Counted from the stretch's first letter, positions 14,040 to 26,210 are shown. The stretch: DNA of 64,000 bases from Strongylocentrotus droebachiensis (GCA_035222895.1 JAVYIG010007162.1:1-64000); one strand, 5' to 3'. Notes: generated by a model from the sequence alone, not told the origin. Numbers and translations: made by a program.

Positions 14040-14340
14040 GTTTTCTACACATCAATCCCTCCAAAAATGATCCGCTTTCCTCAAACATTCAAGGTTTTAG
14101 ATCAAATGGGATATTGCCAAACCTTCCCTGTGGTCTCATGTTCTTGAGCGAATATTTTCAGATCCAAATATTGTGCGATATTTACAACTGAAATTTTACA
14201 TGTTTTGGATTTTTTTTTTTTTTTACAAATCAATCCCCAAAAGATGATCCACTGCTCTCCACCTCACTTTTAAGTTTTCAGATCAACTGGGACATTGCCA
14301 AAATGCTCCTTGCGGTCTTGAGGGACCTACTTTCAGATCC
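14040..14340. repeat. Two diverged direct copies, about 185 bp apart
   Basis: ACACATCAATCCCTCCAAAA at 14046 is matched by ACAAATCAATCCCCAAAAG at about 14225. Both are followed by GATCCRCT, TTTTAGATCAAATGGGATAT or TTTCAGATCAACTGGGACAT, and a GGTCTC/GGTCTTGAG block. This is an old tandem duplication. Confidence 0.7.
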
Positions 14341-14817
14341 AGATTAATCATGGGTTCTCACTTGCTTTTTATATCTGATATTTTCAAGTTTGAAGCAAAT
14401 GATTGTTTCATGTGATAGCAATATAAATTATGTTTTATAATCTGCTACTACTTTTTCCCCACTCCTACTGAATTTCAAAGTTTTCAAATAAACAAGTATA
14501 TCATCAATACTTTCCTCTACTTGCTACCAAGTATATAATTGGCAAGTGGAAGATGTTAATACATGTATGCCTCAAGTAAAGATGAACATCAACCAATTAA
14601 AAGTGCAAACTGCTAATTCCAAGGATTAAGCTATCAGAGTGAGTATCTCATTCAAGAATCAAATCTGCTCATTTTTATGATGGGACACCCACTTTAAAGA
14701 TTTCAATATATATCATCAAACATTTTTTTAAAGACTATTAATGTTGTTAAATTTTGCATAAATATATTTCAGGAAAATTGATCGTTATTTAATGTTTAAC
14801 TGGAAAAATCTGCGCCT

Positions 14818-14853
<36 letters not shown>

Positions 14854-16047
14854 CTACTGCTTTTGGCAAATGATTGTAGAAAAAAGAAAACAACACAATC
14901 ACTTTTGAAGAAAAATATTCTCCTAAATGTATGTTTTCTATTGATATTTTAATACCTTTTACATTATTATTTTTTACCAATTCGCACTACAGCTTTAGAT
15001 ACCCCCCCCCCTCCCAATCTCTAAGAAAAATAAAAATGAACACCTCATCTGAGAATCAAACTTTTAATTTCAATGATAGGAGAACCCAATACACCAGATG
15101 ATTTAAGACCACTTTTTGGTGTTTTTCTTCAGATTGAATTTCAATCCATGCCTTGCATGATACATTCATCATATATCAGATAACTTTTAATATCTTTCTA
15201 GTAACATGAGCTATGCACAACATGAGTATTTTATGGGATAATTGATCTGTCATTTCAACTGTAAGGGGTCAAAGGTCATAGGGGCTTTGATAAACATAAT
15301 GTAGTTGGGAAGTTTGTTGACATTCTCCTATTGCCCATAAGAAAAACAAGTAGATGAACTCAGCCTTTGATGTCATCAAGGGTAGATTTATGAATTATAG
15401 CTATCATGATTGAAAAAACTCTAAAAGTTGTTTTCATACTGTGTAGATATTGTTTGCATACAGGTTCATGTCATACAGGTTCACTATACAGGAGAGCAAT
15501 GTTGTCTTTTTAAATTAAAAAATACATGTCTACCCACATACCAATTTCTCATCAACAAATAATAAACATACTATAATCTAAACTCAGTTTCTGTCCTCAT
15601 GATTCTAGACCTAATTCCTGGATGTAATGTGCAATGATGTGTGACTTCTTCTCCACTTGCAATCAAAATTATTGTATGCTTTTTTTCCATCTTGAGTAAC
15701 ACTGAAAGACTAAAATATAAAATTATTTCTCTACAACAGTTATGGATTATACATACACAGTGAACTTGTAATTGGATTAAGAATGAAGTCATGATAATCA
15801 CTTTTACCGCTTTTCCTATACCACCAGCTATTCAAGTATATACAACTTGTCTTGCATCCACAGAAGACAGAATTTACCCTTTAATGACTACCATACTCCT
15901 TGACAGCTATCTACTATGCCTCAAAATGTCTCCCCCCCCCCCTTTAAATCCTACTCTAAATCTCTTTCACTCTCCCCCTTCTCCCACCCCATCTCAACTT
16001 TCCATATTCATAAACCACTTTTAAATAATCTATAATATCTCCACCTC

Positions 16048-16093
<46 letters not shown>
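16048..16093. repeat. CT microsatellite
   Basis: An almost perfect CT dinucleotide run of about 45 bp. Confidence 0.9.
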
Positions 16094-16095
<2 letters not shown>

Positions 16096-16142
16096 CCCCT
16101 TCCCCATTCTAAATATCTTTCCATCTCAACGTTCTCAAAAAC

Positions 16143-16392
16143 CATAAGCATCAGTCACTCATGTTTCACATTATGAGTCATTACTAGGAGTGTATCCTGT
16201 ATCCCTAGGGGTTTTTCTTCTCTATCTGTTTCACCACTGGCCCTCCCCGACCCCCCCCCCCCCTCTAATCCCCCACCCCCTCCTCTCTCCTTCCTCTCCC
16301 TATCCACCTCAACTTTCTGAAAATCATCAGCATCAGTCACTCATGAATGTTTCCATTTTGAGGCATTAGTAGGAGTGTATCCCTAGGGGACC
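16143..16392. repeat. Direct duplication of about 180 bp with CT/poly-C filler
   Basis: AGCATCAGTCACTCATG occurs at about 16147 and 16328. Each copy is followed by a TTAGTAGGAGTGTATCC block (16181 and 16363) and CCTAGGGG. The intervening sequence is CT- and C-rich. A long CT run lies just left at 16048-16093. Confidence 0.75.
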
Positions 16393-16806
16393 AACCAATC
16401 ACACTCATATATTTCCATGTTATCTATCAAAACAACAACACTTCAATAGCACATGACACTCTGTGATATCTCCCTCTTCCAGTCCCATCCATGGCATTCA
16501 ATCTCTCTTGGGGTTTTAGCTGATCTGTAACATGGCCAAAAATATTCTTTCTACTGTTAATGTATGTTGTTGACTAAAGGGCCCCGCTCACAAGCTTAGC
16601 TTCTAAAGGGGTCCTAAAATCATTCAGTTTATGATGTAATCAAGTTAGAATATGTTGATTGATGTACTATTACCAGTCTCTTTTTTATGTAACAGATTAT
16701 ATCATGTTTTGTGTGGTTTTGAATAAAATGAACTGAACTGAACTGAAGATATTCAGGCCATAACTTACAGAATGAACCAATTATTGTAAACTTTATAACT
16801 GCTTAA

Positions 16807-17307
16807 AGGTAATACAAAGTTTTGGGAATTTTTGAAAATTGGTTGGATAGTGATTTTTACAATTTGTATATATTTGGATGCCCCTGCGGATGTATTATAA
16901 GCACTAACAAATTTAGCCCCTAAAACACTTCTGCTTTCGAGAAAAATTGAATATACAAATTTACCGGTGCTCCCGGTAAATGTTGATAAATTTCAAATAG
17001 CGCCTACGGCCGTACACTGCTAGCTGCGACCATGACAATTTCAGAATATGTAGTTGGGATATATAACTTTCAAACGAGAATAGCTAATCGGTCGATTTTA
17101 ATAGAGAAACATTGTTTTATAGCTTAATTAATATCTTGACCTTGAGAGGGAGCTATACAACATAAAGAGTTTATTATTTACAAATTCATAACTTTAGACT
17201 CGATTTCAATCGCGACAACGATCTCTGTATATTGTAGGATCGCATAGGCTTCAAATATGTTCATTTGTGCCGAATTCATGACCCCTTACCAAAACTTTGT
17301 ATTACCT
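16807..17307. mobile_element. TTAA-flanked inverted-repeat element (501 bp)
   Basis: The left end AGGTAATACAAAGTTTTGG and right end CCAAAACTTTGTATTACCT are exact 19-bp inverted repeats. Both sides are bordered by TTAA (16803-16806 and 17308-17311). TTAA target duplication is typical of piggyBac-like and Kolobok-like transposons. No transposase ORF is inside, so this is a non-autonomous copy. The tip AGGTAA is shared with the element at 18292. Confidence 0.85.
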
Positions 17308-18291
17308 TTAATAAAGTTTCTGGCCAAGTCCTCTTGGCCTCTGTGTTATGGGATAGGTGGAAGAAGCAAAATAAATGGAAAATAGCCCCTGTAATATGGA
17401 CCCAGATCCCATACAACTAGGGTCTATTTATTTCACTCAAAAAAGATGAAACAATGAACATGACTGTGTTAATTATTTGTCGATGACTACTAATGCTTTG
17501 ACCACAAAACAATTCTGCATCAACTGTTTTGTACAGTATATTGGCTGAATTTCTTGTTAGAATGACCTTGTACTTAATTTCAAATCACCCTTTTAAGCCT
17601 CATTCTTTCCATCATACAACCAATTTCCCACTACAGATACATCTTCAAATTCACAGTAATAACACACTTATAAATTTCAGATATGCTCTGATTTAACCTG
17701 TTTGCAACAGCTATTAGAAGTTGTTCTTCACCTATCAAACTGGAGAACAGTGCAGGGTAAAGAGAAAAAGACAAGGATGATGAAGCAACACTACTTTCTC
17801 CTCGAAGCAAGAATACGTTTCTCAGAGCCATTACTCGTCAGTCGTTTATTCATCAAAACAATCGTTTCTAAACCTTGCGTGACAAGAACTGCTCACTGTA
17901 TTGACCTCCCCTCCTCACCTTGGGACATCTTCACCAGCCCTCACTGCCTGATAGTAACTAATTGATGCCTTCAAGAAAACACTTGGGACATCACCTTTGA
18001 CCAAAGGAAGCGGTCTGATGAATTACTGCCTCATATTATGAATCGCTTCATTTTATAATGATCTTTTGAAGGGTAGGGTAGGATGTCTTCATTAAAGCAG
18101 GGCATTTTCTTCTTAAGGCTGTATCTGGGAATCGTCAAAGATTTCAAAATATTTTGTGTCTCTTGATGGAAAATTAATTGATAGACAAAACCTGAGAGAG
18201 AAATTTGGAAGGGTGTCTGAAAACAGTGTTTTATATTGAGATCTACCACTTTAAGTCCTCCATTGTCTGATGGGCACTAGAAGGGCATTAA

Positions 18292-18658
18292 AGGTAAAGA
18301 CCAGTATTGGAAACGCCCCAATTTCAAAAAATGAAATGGAAGCTCTCATTACCAATCATGTGAAATAATATGTTTTGACTAATACATGATGATAAAAAAT
18401 TTGCCGGGAAACCGCCTACTAATTCATATATTTGGTAAATTTGTTTCTCTCATGGTCGTGTGAGAGATATAGGGTAGTCCCATATACGTCTTTCTCTGTA
18501 TAGTGCTTGTAACTTTACGAAGAATGGGCCAAATTTCTTATCATTTTGATGATTCCAGAACCTTGCAGATGCTAGATGCTAGACGATCAACCTTTTCTGA
18601 TCGATTCCACAACGTTTCTTTCACAATGCAATCGCATGACCATTCCTGGTCTTTACCT
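18292..18658. mobile_element. TTAA-flanked inverted-repeat element (367 bp), copy 1
   Basis: Ends are AGGTAAAGACCAG and CTGGTCTTTACCT, with TTAA on both sides (18288-18291 and 18659-18662). The interior includes GCCGGGAAACCGCCTACTAA and TCGATTCCACAACGTTTC and no long ORF. A second copy, broken by another element, is at 28934-29657. Confidence 0.85.
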
Positions 18659-19098
18659 TTAACTCATATCCTTTAACATAGCGTTAATACCCGTCTGGTT
18701 CTCAATAGACGTCAGGGACCATGCATTAGAGGGTTGATGCTTTTCTGAATGACAAGGAAGGGGGATTTCTAAACAATAAAGCACAGCTGCAAACTTTAAC
18801 TGGAATATTTCAGTATTCTAATGACTACAGCATTTTTGTTGAGGGAATCAGTATTTCTCAATAGATCTTTATATCATATCTCTGTACAAAAACTGTGCAA
18901 AAGTCTGCAAAAACTCTAAACAAATTGGCAAGAAATTATTGACATTTAAAAATATGCATTTTGAAATATTTTCACTATTAATTTCAAAGCCAAATATGAA
19001 ATACTGAGAATCAGTACGTCTACACGTGGCATCTCTGTTAGTGTTCCAGTATAGCAGTATATACAATGAGCAACAGGGGGCTTGAACCCCGAACTTAC

Positions 19099-19269
19099 CT
19101 GTGTAGCTTGTTCCCTACAAACATGTCTTGATACTGAGGGGCACCATCCTCTGGTCCATGTGGGGATGGGAATGACAGCACCATGGCAACAGGTAACCGT
19201 GGATACGCCCTCTTGGAAAGCTTGAAGAATGCCATGCTGTCATTGGCGATGAGATCGGGTAGGTAGTCC
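19099..19269 (-). CDS. Sulf1: SULF orthologue, exon 4
   Basis: Exon 4 starts after TTGTACAG and completes an Arg codon with exon 3. It reads DYLPDLIANDSMAFFKLSKR, AYPRLPVAMVLSFPSPHGPE and DGAPQYQDMFVGNKLHR. This matches the vertebrate SULF segment [20 protein letters not shown] followed by P-HGPEDSAPQ. The exon is 171 nt and leaves in phase 2 before GTAAGTTC. The four exons give about 266 residues of a protein that is normally around 800-870 aa. The rest of the catalytic domain, the basic hydrophilic domain and the C-terminal domain are not found in 1-19098 and should lie to the left of the window. Confidence 0.95.
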
Positions 19270-19787
19270 CTGTACAACAACAAAAATACACACAGAGACA
19301 GTTAACATCACTTGAGAAATATAATGAAAGAGATTACATTCAACACATTGACTGCTCAATTTTCTAAATACCCTTTTTAAGACAGGGGCAACCTAGTTCC
19401 CATTGGCGTTGGGTTAAGAATTTGAATGGTTCGATTAGACAACAGAACACTAACTCAATTACAAGAATTAATGATAAAGACAGTAAAAAAGAGGGGGAAT
19501 GGAATTTTAGAAATATTATGGACTACTGAAAGATAAAATGCTGTCTTTCCCGTGTGGAAGGAACTCTATACATGCAGCAAATCAATCAAAGATGATTATG
19601 TGATCCCACAGTCAAAGGTTGGAGAGTGAAATATGCAACCATGATCATACATCACACTTTATCATCCGCTGAGAGCTACAAGAGCATTCAATCTGTTTAA
19701 ATTTGTCTAGGAGCCATCAATTTTGGCTCTCAGCAGATAATGCTTTGCTCCTTTTTCTATCTGTGTCAAGTGAAAACTTCTGTCTTC

Positions 19788-19860
19788 ATACCTCTGATAG
19801 TTGAATCTATGTCTCATTAGTTGGTGTAGTTACAGAATTTGGACTTCTTGATTCCCTGGG
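19788..19860 (-). pseudogene. Decayed copy 2 of the 3' half of SULF exon 3
   Basis: On the minus strand this reads IKKSKFCNYT and then loses about 18-20 bases compared with exon 3, before resuming as (C)TAATGAGACATAGATTCAAC. The donor is still a consensus GT (CAGAG then GTATGA). The deletion breaks the frame. The spacing of the GATAGTTGAATC phrase (19796, 19942, 20103) is about 146 and 161 bp, so the three units form a tandem series. Confidence 0.75.
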
Positions 19861-19927
19861 AGCTACAAACTTGTGTTTCATTATCCATCACCAATAAAAT
19901 AAAAACTTAATAGAGTGAAAACGATGT

Positions 19928-20025
19928 GTTTCCTTATCTGTGATAGTTGAATCCATGGCTCATCAACTGACCAGTCGTACAGAGGGTCTAGTTACAAGAC
20001 TTGGAGTTCTTAATTCTCTGGTTTT
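19928..20025 (-). pseudogene. Decayed copy 1 of the 3' half of SULF exon 3
   Basis: On the minus strand this aligns with the last 90 or so bases of exon 3. Translation gives KNSKSCN, a stop, then TLC-TTGQLMSHGFNYHR, against [25 protein letters not shown] in the real exon. The Tyr codon has become TAG and the donor GT is now AT (CACAG then ATAAGG), so it cannot be used as an exon. The phrase GATAGTTGAATCCATG is shared on the plus strand at 19942 and 20103. Confidence 0.8.
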
Positions 20026-20098
20026 TTAACAAGCTTTTAATTTGTGTATTAATGAAGCCTTGAGAGAAAATACTACATCGTAAAATCTACCTCCTTAC

Positions 20099-20249
20099 CT
20101 ATGATAGTTGAATCCATGTCTCATTAGCTGACCATTCCTACATAGGGTGTAGTTATAGAACTTAGAATTCTTGACCAGTCCGACCCATTCCACCCAGCCT
20201 GGTGGTATGTAGTCTCCTCTGTATTCATTTAGGTATTTACCAAAGTAAC
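20099..20249 (-). CDS. Sulf1: SULF orthologue, exon 3
   Basis: Exon 3 begins after ATTTTGCAG and joins exon 2 as [12 protein letters not shown]. It continues [20 protein letters not shown] and [18 protein letters not shown]. Vertebrate SULFs have [18 protein letters not shown] and NSRFYNYTVCRNG at this point, so identity is clear. It is 151 nt, entering in phase 1 and leaving in phase 2 (CATAG before GTAAGG). About 22 kb separates it from exon 2. Its 3' half and donor are repeated twice in decayed form in the next intron, at about 19928-20025 and 19788-19860. Confidence 0.96.
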
Positions 20250-20989
20250 CTGCAAAATAAATGACACAAAACGATAGAAAATGGTTTGAGAATAAGCAGA
20301 TCTTGCATACAATTACGTATCTCTATAAAAAAAAAATGTACAAATATCATCAATTATCATGGCAGAAAGTATAAAAAAATGAGAGGAATGTAAATACTGA
20401 AGAACTTTGCAGTACCGGTACCTCCTACCATTTCAGATCAGCTCCATGATCTGAATTCGAAAACCGGCTATAAAAAAATAAAAAATAAACTGGAGAAAAT
20501 TTACCAGTGTTTAAGCAAAGGAAAATTAAGAAATCATGTGAAATTATTGATAGTTGTATTTAAGAAAGATAATAAACTTGCAGTATATTTAGTTGGATTC
20601 ATAAAAGTGACTTCAAGTTCATGAATATCAAATACAAGTCTTTCATTATTTTATTAAAAATATATATTACAAATGTATAGTGACAGTGACAACAATTTTT
20701 TTTCGATACCCCATCAACAGGTAGCTGTCGGTTTTACCTTTCTATTTTTCTATATTTGCATCACCATTTTTAAGATAAACTGTCATTACTAATTGAGAAA
20801 TTATTTTGATTTAGAGACCAACTACACAACTCAGTCTCTACCAATACTGACACAGGCAAACATAACCAATGCAAACAGTGAATGCAAACGTTGACCCTCT
20901 CTACTCTACAATCTAACCCTCATTCAGACTTGCAAAATTAATTGTATAGCTATGGATATACTTCCCTCTTCTTCTCTTCTCGTCTTCTC

Positions 20990-21255
20990 GTCTTCTCTTC
21001 TGCTCCCCCCCCCCCATCCCCTCCTCCTCCTCCTTTTCTTCTTCTTCCTTTATTCACCTTTCCTTCTTTTCTTTTTCTTTTTCTTTTTCTTCTTCTTCTT
21101 TTTCTTTTTCTTTTTCTTTTTCTTTTTCTTTTTCTTCTCTCTTCCTCCTCCTCCTAATCCTCCTCCTCCTCCTTTTTTCTCTTCTCCTTTTTTCTCTTCT
21201 CTTTCTTCTTCTTCTGCTTCTTCTTCTTCATCTTTTTCTTCAACTAACTCATCAT
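20990..21255. repeat. Pyrimidine tract with CTTTTT hexamer array
   Basis: TCTTCTTCT and CTCCTCCTCC surround a CTTTTT array at about 21065-21140. ORFs here translate as poly-Phe/Leu/Ser on plus and poly-Lys/Glu on minus and are artefacts. Confidence 0.9.
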
Positions 21256-21274
21256 CATCATCAGCCTCAATGCT

Positions 21275-21440
21275 GTTCCTCCTGAGGGCCATGCAATTAT
21301 GATTACCCCTGCAATTGCCAGGTACTCATTTACACCTGGACGGAGAGTGTAAAAGGACGTTAATGCCGGGCTGAGATTTGAACCCTTAACCCTTAGATTG
21401 AGAGTCAAGTGAGTGAACCACTTCACCACCGCAATGATTC
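21275..21440 (-). mobile_element. tRNA-derived SINE (minus strand)
   Basis: On the minus strand, from about 21440, it reads GCGGTGGTGAAGTGGTTCAC (box A-like) and then GGGTTCAAATC about 40 bases later (box B-like). After that comes a non-tRNA body ending in AATTGCAGGGGTAATCATAA. The tRNA head fused to an unrelated body is the usual SINE layout. It does not fold as a functional tRNA gene by eye. Confidence 0.65.
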
Positions 21441-21612
21441 TTAATACAACTACTCTCCATATCAACTTCATATAAATTATCTCCAGTGTGAACAGATCAT
21501 ATAAATCTTCTCCCATATCATCATATTCCTTTCATTCATCGTCTCACTGACTCGGCCAACAATCCCTCGATTCACAAAATCATAGCAAGACCCGGTCTTC
21601 AATTAGATAGGA

Positions 21613-22186
21613 ATCGATAATGTGCCGCGACCAACACTCTGGGGTTAATATGACTTGCAAACTATCTCTCCTGGCTTGTCATATGGGATAGGTTAAAGGG
21701 AAAGTTCAAGTACTTGTCCGCATGTGAAATTTTCTCAAACACGCATTAAGAAGAGTGGTGATTGTCTTCAAAGGAAGATTTATTTTCCAGTTATGATATT
21801 CATGTAAACTAGTTTTCTGCATCTCCTTTGACCATGTTTCTTTTTCTCCCTTTTCTTATTTCAATAATATGTCCCTTCCTCTATCTCAAAGTTAATTTTA
21901 TCGATAAAGTGCCGCGACCAACACTCTGGGGTTAATATGACTTGCAAACTATATCTCTCCTGGCTTGTCATATGGGTAGGTTAAAGGGAAAGTTCAAGTA
22001 CTTATCTGCATGTGAAATGTTCTCAAACACTCATTAAGTATAGTGGGGATTTTCTTCAAAGGAAGATATATTTACCAGTTATGATATTCATGTAAACTAG
22101 TATCTCTGCAGTCTGCATCTCTTTTGACCGTAATTGTTTCTTTTTCTCCCTACCCTTCTTTCAATGATATGTTTCTTCCTCTATCT
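21613..22186. repeat. Direct tandem duplication, unit 287 bp
   Basis: ATCGATAATGTGCCGCGACC at 21613 recurs as ATCGATAAAGTGCCGCGACC at 21900. The following 280 bases stay aligned (AACACTCTGGGGTTAATATG, AAAGGGAAAGTTCAAGTACT, TTATGATATTCATGTAAACT). The two copies look fairly recent. Confidence 0.9.
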
Positions 22187-22539
22187 AATTTTCTCCATCC
22201 TTCTAACCCATTCCTCTCTTTTCGGATAGCTTCATAAATAGATTTAAACATAGTGATACTAATTTTTTTAAGGCACGTCTAGCCAGAAAAGTATGAGGAA
22301 ACGCATTTCAAACAAAATAGATCGGAGCTGTCATTCCTTTAGAGATATTAAAGCCTGCACAAGGATTCACTTTCTCAGGCAATTTCAGTACTTTCACTAC
22401 TCATCTGCCTTCTGAAAATACAATCATGAACTGAATCGTGAGTATTGGTTACATCCCCAGTTGCTCATTGCCTCATTCCCAACCATTAATTCAACCAAGT
22501 CACTCTCAAGAAGCTTTGATCAAAGGGATATGGTCATAC

Positions 22540-22680
22540 AGTTGATTAGTTTGAACCTTTGAATGGAGATACCAAGGCCATGGGTTCAAGCCCTGGCATG
22601 GCACATATTTTACTTGACAAGGCATCTATCCACATTGGCCAATCTGTATCCAGGAGAGAGAGGGGGCTTAGGAAGATGCT
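22540..22680 (+). mobile_element. SINE-like unit with box B motif
   Basis: GGGTTCAAGCCCTGG at about 22583 is a good RNA polymerase III box B. It is followed by a TTGACAAGGCATCTATCCAC body. The box A part is degenerate, so this is a decayed SINE at best. Confidence 0.4.
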
Positions 22681-22853
22681 GTAAGACATTATGATTGAAC
22701 TTGCCATTATGTAATATAGTGACTATAACTACATGATAGAAATACTCCATACATAATGGACATGGTGCACACATTGAGTGCATGTAGGAATCTGATCCCT
22801 TAGGTTAAAGTTATGCAAACTTTTAAAAGAAATTCAGTTAAAAGTGCTCTTAA

Positions 22854-23034
22854 AGCCCCACTGCACTACTTGTAGCTACTTGCTCCCTCTTAAAGAAAAC
22901 AATGCCTAAGCGGTACCCGTTGGTCCCCCATGATCCTCTTTTTCTTATGTTATTTGAGAGCTGAGTTCATGAGATAACCACCGATTAGTGACCAGCAGGG
23001 TGGTACCTTCTGGCCAAACTAGTGCAGACGGGCT
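22854..23034. mobile_element. TTAA-flanked short element, family 2, copy 1 (181 bp)
   Basis: It starts AGCCCCACTGCACTA and ends TAGTGCAGACGGGCT, with TTAA on each side (22850-22853, 23035-23038). It shares ACAATGCCTAA, TTTTTCTTATGTTA and GAGATAACCACC with a second copy at 36675-36866. Confidence 0.8.
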
Positions 23035-23464
23035 TTAAACTATAAAAAAAAAAACCTCTACATTATAATCGCTTTGAGATTTCTAAAAATACTTTCATTG
23101 AATAGCCTATGTTTAAAATGAAACACAAACAAACTTGAATGCCACACAACTCTTTATATGCATGTACACAATCTATAAATCTATCTACATGTATGCAAAG
23201 AGCTCATTTAGGTGAAAATGATTCTTTCCATGATATTTGTAGAGATACGCCACACAGGTTTGTATATGGATGGATGGTGAGGAAGATGGGTTATCATCAC
23301 ATTGTCAGCCTGTAGGCATATAGGAAGTCTGCCAAGTAGGATTGGTCAACAAGGGTCTTTCATCACAAGCACTCTTAAATCAGATAAATATCATAGGAAA
23401 ATGTCTACATTTTTTGTTTTAACCTTCTCCTGTCCCTCCTACATGTATACATTTCTTCTCTTAT

Positions 23465-23600
23465 TATACCTCTCTCTCTCTCCTTTCCAACCTAACTAAT
23501 AGCTCCTCTCTTTCTTTCTTTTTTTCTTTCCCTCCCTCCCTCCCTCCCTCCCTCCCTCCCTCCCTCCCTCTCTCTTCTCTTCTCTCCTCTTTCTCTTCTC
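23465..23600. repeat. CT and CCCT microsatellite
   Basis: CTCTCTCTC passes into a perfect CCCT array at about 23530-23570 and then TCTCTTCTCTTC. Confidence 0.9.
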
Positions 23601-25199
23601 TCATCTTCTCTTTCTCTACTGTATTCCCTCTTGCCCTCTCTCGCTTTCTCTCCTTTCTGCTATATACATCGCAAAGTATTGTCTGCTGAAAGCTAGAAGA
23701 GTATCAGCTTATCTTATTTGACGCAAATATAATGCCCCTATACTTCTCATTAGACATCAGATAATGTTAATTCTCTCACTTTCCTTACCTTTCTTGCTCT
23801 TATATTCTCCCCCTTTCACTTTTCATCTCTCTCCTACCCTCTTTTTCATTTCTGATCTACTTCAATCATAATCTCTTTCCACTTTTATTTTCTTATAGAT
23901 TTGTCCTCATGAATATTCATCTATTTTTCCCCTTTCTTAGCTTGATAAAGCAATCAACTTCTCAAGAAACCTCACTGCCCATGCACCATCGACTGGGACA
24001 GGAATTTTACCCCGAAGAGATGAATCTTGCGTGATCATGGCCTGTCAAAATTAGGTCATCGAGTGGTATGCTTTCGATATGCGCTTAGAGGCACTGTACT
24101 CTGATTAGAAGGGTCATTATAATGAAGAAAACAAGTTATTTTTGGATGTTTCTTGTCAGCTAGAAGGAATGAAACTATCTGTACTACCTAAATAGTGTAA
24201 TACATTCCATCATTTTTCCTTTTGTCCTCTGATTTCTCCTTCACCATGAAAATAAATCTTATACATGTATGCCATTTACGGTAGCTCCTTCTCATCCACC
24301 TACATGAATCTGTGGCAGTGTATGATCAACTTCTTTTCTCTTTTAATTCAGTCTTTAGAAAACAAAAAGGAATAAAATGAGAAAACACTTTGCATTTTGA
24401 TTACCTAAATGCATTGTTTGCCTCCCGGGCAAGGTGAAAGGGGAAAACTTCCCCATCTCTTTATTCTTGTCTTTTCTCCATCCCCTAACTCTATTTTCTT
24501 TCACATCATTCATCCAACAACGAAAATCTGCTGTTTCACTTTAAAAAGGTAAACCATAGACCTATGGGTGAACTCAGAAGGAGAACAGGGAAGAGAGTAT
24601 GTACAGATTCAATTGGCTCACTTTCATTGAGAATGACATTGAAAATGACATTGAAAACTCATTCTGGTTGAGAGGTTGAAAGGTAGACTAGGCTAAGAGT
24701 CAGATCGGGTCAAATCTAACATTTGACCACAAATCTAACACACCCTACACACAGGTTTCCGCCTTTCCGGGGGTTTTCTGGTCAAATGAGGAAGAAAATG
24801 AGCTCAAGACACTCATGAACATATTCCTCGGAAATGATTCCTGGACTGTTCACCGTTGCAGATTGACAGGAAGTTTCAGTTACTAACTAATCATGAGCAG
24901 ATTTGGGGACTTTCTAATGGCTTCATGCCTCATTTTTAACACTCCCAGAGGTGAAACATGGGTATAGATACTAGTAAGATCAGAAGGTGAGATGGGAAGG
25001 TGAGATGGAAAAACGAAAATATAAGGAAGAAGAGGAAACTTGCTGGTGTATACAGAGGGGTCTAAAGTGATCAACATTTAGGCAAGGTTCTTATAATCCT
25101 CTTCCTTCTTCTTTCTCCATCTCCATTTTCTTCTTCTTAATCCTTCATCTACTCCTCCTCCTCTTTTCCTCTCCTAAGATTCGACCTCAAAACTTGAAA

Positions 25200-25475
25200 C
25201 TCGAGCTCGAGATATTTTGCTCAGCGTCTGCGCATAGTGCGAGTCTTCGGGCTGGTGATGACGCACCAGACAAATAGCGGGGTTATTTTGCCAAATAGCG
25301 GGATATTTTGCAAACTAGCCCAAGATATCTTGGGATGATTATCTCGACCAAATATCCCGCTAATTGCAACTTTGGGCTGATGAAGATGCAAATTAGCTGG
25401 ATAGTTTGCGATCAGGATAGTTCAAATAGCTGGATATTCGGCAATCTCGAGCTGATGAGGGCAGGCCTGATATCA
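25200..25475. mobile_element. Diverged relative of the 46838 foldback element
   Basis: It shares AAATTAGCTGGATAGTTTGC, CAAATAGCTGGATATT and CCAAGATATCTTGGGAT with the element at 46838-47330. Where that element has GACCGAAG/CTAATGAAG, this one has GCCCAAAG/CTGATGAAG. Its ends are not clean and no target duplication was identified. Confidence 0.6.
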
Positions 25476-26210
25476 TCTCACCCCTCGGTCAAGTTTCGAT
25501 GCTCAAGGAAACATTCAATCTCTCAAGTCCAAGTGATTTGTCATCTCTGCCCCTTTCCCTTCTGGAGGACATGGATGAAATATTATGATCATAATCACAT
25601 CCTATTCAAAACTCTCTAGTGAAAGAAACGATGAGCCTGTTTAGACTGGAGGAAATTCATACAAACCGCGTATGAAGAAATGTCCTACAAAGAATCATTG
25701 TAATAGCAAAGGGAACATACACACTTGAAAATTAGTATTATGTACAAAACATTTTATAAAGATTAAAAGAAATTAATTTAGAAGAGGGAAAGTCAGTTGA
25801 TACTATTAAAGCTCATGTCAGGTATTACTGGGTCCTCAAGAATACGAGATGACAGCTTACCAACCATATATCAGCATGTGTTCACAAAATAACTCCAAAC
25901 CAGTCATTCTTTTTTTGTACAAAATAACATTAACACTAGAAATTGACGCTGATTCTATAAAGGGTTTTCATTTTTCAGACGCTCAAACCTCCTTTTTACT
26001 ATAGAATGTTATGTTATATACAATATTTTATTATACAACAATCAAGACTAGAAAAAAGATTTTCACATAGCTATATACAATGAGTTTTGCTAGTATGAAC
26101 AGAGGGCATATCCCAAAGTGATTGAATGACTGGACCCTAACGCACTGATTGTTTCTAAAGGATATGAAAGAGGTGAATCATTTTCAGATGGAGTTTGAAG
26201 AGTTCCTTCT

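Larger units (their letters stand above)
1..19098 (-). other. Presumed SULF intron 4, repeat-rich, no exon found
   Basis: The next SULF segment (NYAPN-DKHW-type sequence in vertebrates) was not recognised on the minus strand anywhere here, so this stretch is best read as intron 4. It is AT-rich. It holds a GC-rich foldback element, a 340-bp tandem array, TTAA-flanked elements, a telomere-like tract and microsatellites, listed separately. In 2920-5100, 6050-7900, 9350-11090, 12050-13750 and 14400-16000 I see nothing beyond short poly-A/T, poly-C or CT runs. Confidence 0.6.
19270..20098 (-). other. SULF intron 3 with decayed duplicates of exon 3
   Basis: This is an 829-bp intron. Its half nearest exon 3 (about 19750-20098) is a tandem array containing two degenerate copies of the 3' half of exon 3 plus the adjoining intron sequence. 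It also carries one copy of the dispersed CTGCTGAGAGC motif at 19668-19745, where it forms a hairpin. Confidence 0.8.

Noticed and set aside
1..19098. Further SULF exons
   Set aside because: I looked on the minus strand for the next conserved segments (NYAPN, DKHW, HMEFTN-like) and found none, so no exon is called.
20942..21302. Poly-Phe and poly-Lys ORFs
   Set aside because: Products of CTT and CTTTTT arrays.
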